Origin: Candidatus Bipolaricaulota bacterium
GTDB lineage: Bacteria; Bipolaricaulota; Bipolaricaulia; UBA7950; UBA9294
Length of the DNA stretch: 5,455 nucleotides
Assembly: GCA_015485945.1 (NCBI GenBank)
Contig: WFSM01000039.1
Span: 1-5,455, forward strand
Direction: 5' to 3'
Under the pieces are notes generated by a model. It worked only from the letters and a program-made list of their open reading frames with translations. It had not been told where the DNA came from and made no database searches. Within the stretch, counting starts at the first letter, position 1. Every line of letters starts with the position of its first letter. Made by a program: the position numbers and the translations under genes. This document shows positions 1-4,272 of this stretch, piece after piece.

Positions 1-165
1 CCCTCATATTACTCCTTCCATCCCTCAGTGTCCACTTCCATTATCATATTCATATCCTCTTTCGTTTAAAGCCACCCGCGCAGTGCAACCGGCTTTTTCG
101 CCCGTTACCCCACACCCCCAACAAACACATAGCTACGCCCCGGTAGATCACGGCGCAAAACTGGA
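1..165 (-). promoter_or_regulatory. Leader and probable start of a gene leaving the left edge
   Basis: This is the stretch transcribed leftward from the promoter at 171-198. Near its end a 14-codon ORF (MNMIMEVDTEGWKE) reads from 53 to 9 on the minus strand. A purine-rich GAGG at 59-56 lies 8 nt before its third codon, an internal ATG at 47-45. Its stop TAA (11-9) follows directly on an AAGGAG at 17-12, and 4 nt after the AAGGAG comes an ATG at 7-5 that runs off the window. The simplest reading is an RBS plus start codon of a downstream gene, with the small ORF ending just upstream so the two could be translationally coupled. Only two codons of the putative gene are visible, so its identity is unknown. 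I see no known riboswitch signature in the leader; a small GGC/GCC hairpin with an A-rich loop lies near 90-105. Confidence 0.35.
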
Positions 166-170
166 AGCAG

Positions 171-198
171 TTTATCACAGATCGGGAGCCTGTGTCAA
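171..198 (-). promoter_or_regulatory. Strong sigma70-type promoter reading left
   Basis: On the minus strand there is a perfect -35 TTGACA (198-193), a 16-bp spacer, and a -10 GATAAA (176-171) preceded by the extended element TGT (179-177). The start of transcription would fall near 164. The spacer and flanks contain the inverted repeat CACAG-N9-CTGTG (176-180 and 190-194), which sits between and partly on the two promoter boxes and could be a repressor site. The promoter points at the leader and probable gene start at the left edge, and away from the coiled-coil gene. Confidence 0.5.
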
Positions 199-436
199 GC
201 ATAAGCCGACGATCCCCGCCGCCGATTTTCGGCCACCGGCTCGGGGCAACATTCGCGCTGATCGCGTACCCCGTCGCTTGCGCCGTCCATTTCATCTTAT
301 CTCACTCCCTACGGTAAGACAATAACTACGACCAACCCTAGCCGGTTACACCGCGTTTTTGTAAGGAGGTTGGTACACGCCCAACCGGACATCTGTCCCT
401 CCACGCGGGGGCAGGGAGAAAAAGCAACGGGAAACT
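199..436. other. Intergenic stretch without a recognised gene
   Basis: I see no gene here: the open frames are short, overlap on both strands and give no recognisable protein. It contains an AAGGAGGT at 363-370 on the plus strand, but the only following start (TTG at 370) overlaps that motif, so it is not a working RBS. At 414-431 a stretch resembles the A-rich linker found between hairpins in the neighbouring repeat arrays, which suggests the decayed edge of array A. Confidence 0.4.
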
Positions 437-710
437 GCCGGCGGACACAGGTTCCGCCGCTACGGAATAACGGACCAGGTGGGGTATTTCGTAGCGGCGT
501 AGCTCGTCTGCGCCGATCGCGGACGGGAAAAAGCAACGTCGGAGACAAGCTCCGACGCAACGGAAGATTGTAACGAAAAACCAAGAACCAAAAAACAACG
601 GCGGACACAGGTTCCGCCGCAACGGAATAACGGACCAGGTGGGGTATTTCGTAGCGGCGTAGCTCGTCTGCGCCGGATTCCAGTAGTGGTGTAGCTTGTC
701 GGCGCCGAGA
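437..710 (-). repeat. Hairpin-repeat array A, 3' of the coiled-coil gene
   Basis: The array begins at the stop codon of the coiled-coil gene and is described in that gene's sense (minus strand). In order it holds a degenerate H3 hairpin (706-687), H3 (674-656), H1 (618-600), H2 (557-537), a linker, H3 (514-496) and H1 (458-440). H1 has stem GGCGGA/TCCGCC. H2 has stem CGTCGGAG/CTCCGACG with a 5-nt loop. H3 has stem GGCGCAG/CTGCGCC or a wobble variant. Two 76-bp units, 440-515 and 600-675, are direct repeats that differ only at 461 versus 621 (T/A). The space between H3 and H1 carries a conserved block containing TACCCCACCTGGTCC in gene sense. These are short structured non-coding repeats of REP/BIME type; I cannot name a published family. 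Confidence 0.85.
589..618 (-). terminator. Possible terminator of the coiled-coil gene
   Basis: Read on the minus strand, the H1 hairpin (stem GGCGGA/TCCGCC, 618-600) is followed by GTTG and then a run of six T (595-590). The U-run is offset 4 nt from the stem, so this is a moderate intrinsic terminator. It lies about 95 nt after the stop codon at 711, inside repeat array A, which suggests that the repeat doubles as the terminator. Confidence 0.35.
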
Positions 711-1127
711 TTACTTGGCCTCGATCTTCTCGATCCTCTTTGTGTTGTTCTTTACATCGGATTCCACCCGGTCCAACCGCGCACTTGAGGCGACACGTTC
801 CTGATCCCATCGCCGCAGCGTCGCCATAACCTCGTCTATGCCCGTTACCACCTCATCAAATCGCTGGTTAAGCTCTTCCCGAGTAGCACGTTGCTCGATC
901 AATTCGCGGTTGTTAAGCACCGCAGTCGTAAGCTTATCAAGCCGCTTAGTATTTGCATCGATCCTTGCCCCGTTGGCATCGATCTTTGCTAAAAGCCGTC
1001 GTTCCACGTCTGTAAGCCGTTGGTCCACGGCGTCGATTTTGGCGGTAAGCCGTTTTTCGACGTCATTGATCTTAGCTTCTAACTTGTTGAGGTCACGCTT
1101 TGTCGCTGGCTCGTTATCTTGGCCCAT
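711..1127 (-). CDS. Small coiled-coil protein, function unknown
   Basis: This 138-residue protein is soluble and highly charged, with no signal peptide or membrane segment, and almost all of it is predicted helix. Residues 13-70 place a hydrophobic residue every 3 or 4 positions (L13, L16, I20, V23, L27, I31, V34, L38, V41, L45, I49, I56, L63, L66). An 11-residue unit (KLEAKINDVEK, then RLTAKIDAVDQ) gives way to an 18-residue unit (26-43 and 44-61, RLxAKIDA core), so hendecads mix with heptads. A second helical part (80-138) contains RWDQERV and ends in RVESDVKNNTKRIEKIEAK, also coiled-coil-like. No catalytic motif is visible, and an oligomeric scaffold or partner-binding role is only a guess. 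I chose ATG at 1127, 8 nt after GGAGG (1140-1136). A TTG directly upstream (1130), 5 nt from the GGAGG, would add one residue. The gene appears monocistronic, with its own promoter and a repeat array on each side. Confidence 0.75.
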   Translation of the reverse strand: MGQDNEPATKRDLNKLEAKINDVEKRLTAKIDAVDQRLTDVERRLLAKIDANGARIDANTKRLDKLTTAVLNNRELIEQRATREELNQRFDEVVTGIDEVMATLRRWDQERVASSARLDRVESDVKNNTKRIEKIEAK

Positions 1128-1146
1128 CAAATTATCCTCCGTGACA

Positions 1147-1176
1147 TTTATAGCGGATCGTCGCGGGCGACGTCAA
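1147..1176 (-). promoter_or_regulatory. Promoter of the coiled-coil gene
   Basis: On the minus strand a TTGACG -35 (1176-1171) and a TATAAA -10 (1152-1147) each match consensus at 5 of 6 positions and are separated by 18 bp. Transcription would start near 1140, leaving a very short leader that begins almost at the GGAGG ribosome binding site (1140-1136) before the start at 1127. Confidence 0.65.
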
Positions 1177-1189
1177 TTTTGAACAGCGA

Positions 1190-1400
1190 CGTCGGAGACA
1201 AGCTCCGACGCAACGGGGGAAGCGACAAACCGGGTGGGGGTATCGCGTAGCGGCGCAGCTTGTCTGCGCCGATCATGTCCAGGGTGAAAGGCAACGTCGG
1301 AGACAAGCTCCGACGCAACGGGGGAAGCGACAAACCGGGTGGGGGTATCTCATAGCGGCGCAGCTCGTCTGCGCCGATCGCGGACGGAGAAAAGGCAACA
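1190..1400 (-). repeat. Hairpin-repeat array B, 3' of the acetyltransferase gene
   Basis: In the sense of the GNAT gene (minus strand), a T-rich linker (about 1400-1376) begins 3 nt after the stop codon. It is followed by H3 (1375-1357), H2 (1315-1295), a diverged linker, H3 (1270-1252) and H2 (1210-1190). The two 85-bp units 1190-1274 and 1295-1379 differ at only three positions (1245/1350, 1247/1352, 1261/1366), so the duplication is recent or actively kept uniform. H2 is a perfect 8-bp stem with a 5-nt loop, and H3 a perfect 7-bp stem with a 5-nt loop. The array ends about 14 bp before the -35 box of the coiled-coil promoter, so it also separates the GNAT transcript from the next promoter. 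Confidence 0.85.
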
Positions 1401-1403
1401 TGG

Positions 1404-2285
1404 CTACCGCGTCAAATCGAGGACAAATTCCACCCATTCCCGCTGTTCGCTGAACCCGATTGCACGCACCAGCGCGATTAACTCTTCATCGCGCGGATCC
1501 AACGACACGTGGACCGTTTCCTTCCCCATCCGGGCGAACCAGCGCGCTCCGGCGGCGAGCAGGCTGAGTGCTGCCTCGCTTTGCCCGGAGCTGAGGAGGA
1601 GCGGATGTACCTCGCCCACCCGTTCGCGGTTAATTGCGAACAGGCGTGCGCACGCCGCGGCTCCGGTGGGAGTCACCGCGGTGAGGCGGTGCATGTGAAC
1701 TCCAAGTAACCATCCAACCCCGTGCACGTTGTAGCGCCTCCCGTGCCATCCCCGCCGATCGGGGGGTACGTCCGCAGTTCGCATGCGGCGGAGGCGCACC
1801 ATGGATGGGGGCGTGATTTCAAGCGGGAGGGGATGTTCGTACACCACGGTCCGGTTGGTCGGCGTGAACCCGACGTTCTCAATCAACCGTTGCGCCACGT
1901 GATTCAACGGCGAGGCAATCGCCCGCTCGTAGCCTGCGCTGCGGAGACGACGAACCGCGTCCGCCACCAATCGCGCAGCTATTCCCCGGCCCCGGAACTC
2001 GGGAACAACGTAAACGCCGGTAAGTGCAGGCTGGCGCCCAACAACGGTGATGCACCCGATCGGGTCGGCACCGGCACGAGCGATCAGGATGAACGCCTCA
2101 TGCCCACTCACCCGTTTTACCATCCGCAGGGGGATCTCGTTGCCCATGAGCAGAAAGCTGATGATATGCCCCAGGCGGTCGAGGTCGGTGCCCAGTTCAG
2201 TCAGTTCCGTCCCAAACCCCGCTCGCAGAAACTCGATATATCGCGGCACATCCCGGCGCGTGATGGGCGCTATCGTGACTTTCAT
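1404..2285 (-). CDS. GNAT family N-acetyltransferase, tandem-domain
   Basis: The product (293 residues) is a probable acetyl-CoA-dependent N-acetyltransferase in the cytoplasm. The N-terminal GNAT domain spans about 1-155. It starts with an MKVTIAPITRRDVPRYIEF strand-helix and has the acetyl-CoA pyrophosphate-binding motif A as VYVVPEFRGRGIAARL (91-106, RGRGIA at 98-103) and motif B as NHVAQRLIENVGF (128-140). The second half (about 162-293) ends in DEELIALVRAIGFSEQREWVEF, which looks like another motif B, but it lacks a clear motif A. It is therefore likely a degenerate second GNAT domain. The substrate cannot be read from the sequence. I chose the ATG at 2285 because the protein starts with the conserved strand there; a TTG 36 bp upstream would read through the promoter. 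There is no Shine-Dalgarno, and a -10-like box lies 7 nt before the ATG, so the mRNA may be leaderless. The gene is divergent from the PLP enzyme gene. Confidence 0.85.
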   Translation of the reverse strand: MKVTIAPITRRDVPRYIEFLRAGFGTELTELGTDLDRLGHIISFLLMGNEIPLRMVKRVSGHEAFILIARAGADPIGCITVVGRQPALTGVYVVPEFRGRGIAARLVADAVRRLRSAGYERAIASPLNHVAQRLIENVGFTPTNRTVVYEHPLPLEITPPSMVRLRRMRTADVPPDRRGWHGRRYNVHGVGWLLGVHMHRLTAVTPTGAAACARLFAINRERVGEVHPLLLSSGQSEAALSLLAAGARWFARMGKETVHVSLDPRDEELIALVRAIGFSEQREWVEFVLDLTR

Positions 2286-2292
2286 GGCCGTT

Positions 2293-2321
2293 AGTCTACG
2301 CCGCGGCGGGGGCGCGCACAA
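2293..2321 (-). promoter_or_regulatory. Possible leaderless promoter of the GNAT gene
   Basis: On the minus strand TTGTGC (2321-2316) and TAGACT (2298-2293, 4 of 6 matches to TATAAT) are separated by 17 bp. The -10 box ends 7 nt before the ATG at 2285, which puts the transcription start at or next to the start codon. No ribosome binding site is present in the gap, in keeping with a leaderless message. Confidence 0.35.
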
Positions 2322-2325
2322 AAAA

Positions 2326-2355
2326 TTGGCACCGCCCGCTGCCGCCTGGTACCCT
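2326..2355 (+). promoter_or_regulatory. Possible leaderless promoter of the PLP enzyme gene
   Basis: TTGGCA (2326-2331, 5 of 6 matches to TTGACA) and TACCCT (2350-2355) are 18 bp apart, and TG at 2347-2348 supplies an extended -10. The -10 box ends 9 nt before the ATG at 2365. The intervening bases contain no Shine-Dalgarno, so transcription and translation would start at nearly the same point. This promoter and the GNAT promoter share the 79-bp divergent intergenic region but do not overlap heavily. Confidence 0.45.
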
Positions 2356-2364
2356 CACGGTGCG

Positions 2365-3309
2365 ATGACTGCACTGACATGGAACGACATTACAACGGCG
2401 CGGGAGCGGATTGCGCCGTTTGCCCACGTCACTCCGATCATGACGAGCGCGTCCATCGATCAAGAGTGCGCATCACGAGTGTTCTTCAAGTGTGAGAACT
2501 TCCAACGGAGCGGGTCGTTCAAGTTTCGCGGGGCGGTGAACGCAGTCGCTGCGCTTGCGCCGGCGGCGCGCGCCCGTGGCGTAGTCACCCACTCGTCCGG
2601 AAATCACGGCCAGGCGTTGGCGCTGGCAGCGCGGGAGTTTGGTATCACAGCGTACATTGTCATCCCGGAGAACGCGCCGCGGGTAAAGCTGGCGGCGGCG
2701 CGGGCGTACGGGGCCCACGTCGTCACGTGCGCTCCCACTCAAGCCGCGCGTGAGCAGGAGGCAGAGCGGATTGTCCGGGAGACAGGCGCGGTATTTGTCG
2801 ACTCGCACGACGATCCGCTGGTGATTGCTGGTCAGGGAACGGCAGCGGTGGAACTTCTCAACGACGCCGGCACGCTTGACGCAGTCCTCGTCCCGGTTGG
2901 AGGCGGTGGCCTCATCTCCGGAACGGCGATTGCGGTTCATCATCTATCCCCAACGACGCGGGTGATCGGGGTCGAGCCGGCCGGGGCGGATGACGCCTAC
3001 CGCGGAATGCGGGCGGGAAAGCGGATCACCAATTTCGTCCCCAACACCGTCGCCGACGGGCTCCGCACCTCGTTGGGGGAACTCAACTTCGCGATCATCC
3101 GCAAGGCGGTCGACGACATCGTCCTCGCTGATGATGAAGATATCCTCGCTGCCATGCGCCTTATCTGGACGCGGATGAAGATCGTAGTCGAACCATCGAG
3201 CGCGATCGCCCTGGTGCCGCTTCTCACCGGCGCGGTGCGGGGAAGACGAATCGGGATCATCATCACCGGCGGAAACGTTGACTTCGCGGGGGCAGGAGTT
3301 GGCATGTGA
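2365..3309 (+). CDS. Serine racemase / threonine dehydratase family PLP enzyme
   Basis: The product (314 residues) belongs to fold-type II PLP enzymes, which deaminate serine or threonine to pyruvate or 2-oxobutanoate, or racemise serine. Visible features, aligned by eye to remembered mammalian serine racemase, are the Schiff-base lysine K53 in SGSFKFRGA, the SSGNHG loop (77-82) with S78 at the position of the racemase re-face catalytic serine, and the glycine phosphate loop GGGG (179-182). E204, A208 and D210 in EPAGADD match the divalent-metal site, and TGGNVD (301-306) has T301 at the pyridine-nitrogen contact where serine is usual. There is no C-terminal ACT domain, so it is the short, catabolic or racemase-like type rather than biosynthetic IlvA. 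Racemase and dehydratase cannot be separated by motif alone. The ATG at 2365 begins right where family alignments begin; a longer in-frame start at 2047 would run antisense through the acetyltransferase gene and has no support. No co-transcribed partner is visible. Confidence 0.9.
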   Translation: MTALTWNDITTARERIAPFAHVTPIMTSASIDQECASRVFFKCENFQRSGSFKFRGAVNAVAALAPAARARGVVTHSSGNHGQALALAAREFGITAYIVIPENAPRVKLAAARAYGAHVVTCAPTQAAREQEAERIVRETGAVFVDSHDDPLVIAGQGTAAVELLNDAGTLDAVLVPVGGGGLISGTAIAVHHLSPTTRVIGVEPAGADDAYRGMRAGKRITNFVPNTVADGLRTSLGELNFAIIRKAVDDIVLADDEDILAAMRLIWTRMKIVVEPSSAIALVPLLTGAVRGRRIGIIITGGNVDFAGAGVGM

Positions 3310-3323
3310 ATTCACTCGCCTCC

Positions 3324-3521
3324 TCCGTTGCCTTTTCCCCGTCCGCGATCGGCGCAGACAAGCTGCGCCGCTACGAGATACCCCCACCTGGTCCGTTATT
3401 CCGTTGCGTCGGAACCTGTGTCCGCCGGTGGTTTTCCCCGCCGTTGCCTTTTTCCCCCGGACACAGATCGGCGCAGACAAGCTACGTCGCTACAGGAATC
3501 CGGCGCAGACAAGCTGCGCCG
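3324..3521 (+). repeat. Hairpin-repeat array C, 3' of the PLP enzyme gene
   Basis: The array begins 15 nt after the stop codon and is in the same sense as the gene. A T-rich linker (3327-3350) is nearly identical to the one that follows the GNAT stop codon. Then come H3 (3351-3369, perfect 7-bp stem), the conserved spacer with TACCCCCACCTGGTCC, an imperfect H1 (3408-3426), a second linker, a decayed H3 (3470-3488) and another perfect H3 (3502-3520). The last two are joined by GCTACAGGAATCC, and almost the same joint (CTACTGGAATCC) links the first two hairpins of array A. The array is inverted on the chromosome relative to A and B but has the same orientation relative to its upstream gene. Confidence 0.85.
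3426..3454 (+). terminator. Weak candidate terminator after the PLP enzyme gene
   Basis: A 6-bp stem CGGTGG/CCGCCG (one T-G wobble, 3426-3431 and 3438-3443) with a 6-nt loop is followed by TTGCC and then TTTTT. The T-run is displaced from the stem, so termination would be modest. It lies inside array C and competes with the H1 hairpin for the bases near 3426. Confidence 0.25.
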
Positions 3522-3580
3522 CTACGAGAAGCCCACGGCAGATAAACTCCCCGCCTATAACCTCACCCCCCACAACCACA

Positions 3581-3617
3581 GAAGAAAATAGCGGCGCACC
3601 ATTACGATACGCCGCTA
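3581..3617 (-). terminator. Intrinsic terminator of the acsA-satP operon
   Basis: On the minus strand an 8-bp stem TAGCGGCG/CGCCGCTA (3617-3610 and 3596-3589) with a 13-nt loop is followed at once by TTTTCTTC (3588-3581). It lies about 64 nt after the satP stop codon and is the only good hairpin with a T-tract there. TAGCGGCG is the conserved edge of the H3 repeat, so this terminator may derive from a decayed repeat. Positions 3531-3580, between it and array C, hold nothing else I can support. Confidence 0.55.
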
Positions 3618-3680
3618 CACAATTCTCGATCGCGCAGACCTGTTTGCAACCAGGCCCCGCCATTACGTTAATTACTCGAA

Positions 3681-4259
3681 TTACTCGCGTTCTCCCAACG
3701 GTACCAGGTTGCGCCCATGCACGGTGTTGATCAGGATCCCGGCCGAGGAATACCACGCGATCAACGCGCACAGCACTCCCTCGTAGCCGGCAATCGTGTG
3801 CACGATCGGGATGAATTCCCCAATTGCGAGCAGGAAGAACAGAATCGTCAGCGTGATGAATACCCACGTCACCGCCCACGGCAGCTTCAGCGACGCGATT
3901 GTGGCGTAGAACGTGAATATCCCCCACGCGATCATCACAATCGCCACCCCGGCCGGGGGCACGGCGAACCCCTGCACCCCAGCGAGGCTGAGGAAGAAGA
4001 ACGTGGCCACTCCCATCCAGAACGCGCCGTATGATGAAAAACATGTCGCTCCAAACGTGTCACCGCGCTTTACTTCCCACATCCCGGCCATGAATTGGGC
4101 AAGCCCGCCGTAAAACAGGGCAACCGGCATCACGATTCCGATCGTCTTGGCGTCCACCCAACCAGCATTCACGACGTTTAAAATGAATGTGGACAGGGCA
4201 AATCCGCCCAACCCCAACGCACCAACGTTGGCGAGCTTCGGTGTAGTCGTCTCGCTCAA
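3681..4259 (-). CDS. satP: SatP/YaaH (GPR1/FUN34) family acetate transporter
   Basis: The product is an inner-membrane carrier of the acetate uptake transporter family; E. coli SatP is a proton-coupled acetate and succinate transporter. It has 192 residues, close to the usual 180-200. Six hydrophobic segments lie at about 13-33, 39-60, 73-92, 102-122, 127-147 and 158-178. The family signature near the N terminus (NPAPLGL in E. coli) appears as NVGALGL (11-17), with the usual prolines lost. FYGGLAQFMAGMWE (49-62), TFGATCFSSYGAFWM (68-82) and LLAIGEF (143-149) match the family well. Translation starts at TTG with AAGGAGGT (4272-4265) 5 nt upstream, and that RBS overlaps the acsA stop codon, so the two are very probably co-transcribed and translationally coupled. 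The stop is followed by two more in-frame TAA codons at 9-nt spacing. Confidence 0.93.
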   Translation of the reverse strand: MSETTTPKLANVGALGLGGFALSTFILNVVNAGWVDAKTIGIVMPVALFYGGLAQFMAGMWEVKRGDTFGATCFSSYGAFWMGVATFFFLSLAGVQGFAVPPAGVAIVMIAWGIFTFYATIASLKLPWAVTWVFITLTILFFLLAIGEFIPIVHTIAGYEGVLCALIAWYSSAGILINTVHGRNLVPLGERE

Positions 4260-4264
4260 ACCAG

Positions 4265-4272
4265 ACCTCCTT
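4265..4272 (-). promoter_or_regulatory. Ribosome binding site of satP overlapping the acsA stop
   Basis: The minus strand reads TAAGGAGGT: the acsA stop codon TAA (4273-4271) shares two A residues with a full-consensus AAGGAGGT. Five bases (CTGGT) separate it from the TTG start at 4259. This decides the unusual start codon and suggests that ribosomes finishing acsA re-initiate on satP. Confidence 0.85.

Noticed and set aside
60..165. A known riboswitch in the leader
   Set aside because: I compared it by memory with common classes (TPP, cobalamin, glycine, c-di-GMP, guanidine, ZTP, fluoride) and found no convincing core; a covariance search would be decisive.
83..325. Short ORFs on both strands at 50-325
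   Set aside because: They overlap each other, have no RBS or recognisable protein, and the region holds a good promoter instead.
363..382. RBS and start of a gene at 370
   Set aside because: AAGGAGGT overlaps the TTG start with no spacing, and the frame runs into repeat DNA.
437..710. A CRISPR array
   Set aside because: The repeats are hairpin doublets of 76-85 bp with conserved, not unique, intervening sequence and irregular spacing, and no cas gene is present.
309..810. Several ORFs across repeat array A, and similar ones across arrays B and C
   Set aside because: They translate the hairpin repeats (LRRSLSPT, ADKLRRY and similar), so the shared peptides reflect the DNA repeats and not real proteins.
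2286..2321. N-terminal extension of the GNAT protein to a TTG at 2321
   Set aside because: There is no RBS, the added residues are Pro/Arg-rich and unlike GNAT, and it would cross the likely promoter.
2047..2364. N-terminal extension of the PLP enzyme to a GTG at 2047
   Set aside because: It would run antisense through the GNAT gene, gives low-complexity Arg/Ser-rich protein without family similarity, and the family match begins right at 2365.
3490..4044. ORFs opposite or out of frame with satP and acsA
   Set aside because: They are shadows of the two well-supported genes, with Arg/Asp-rich translations and no family match.
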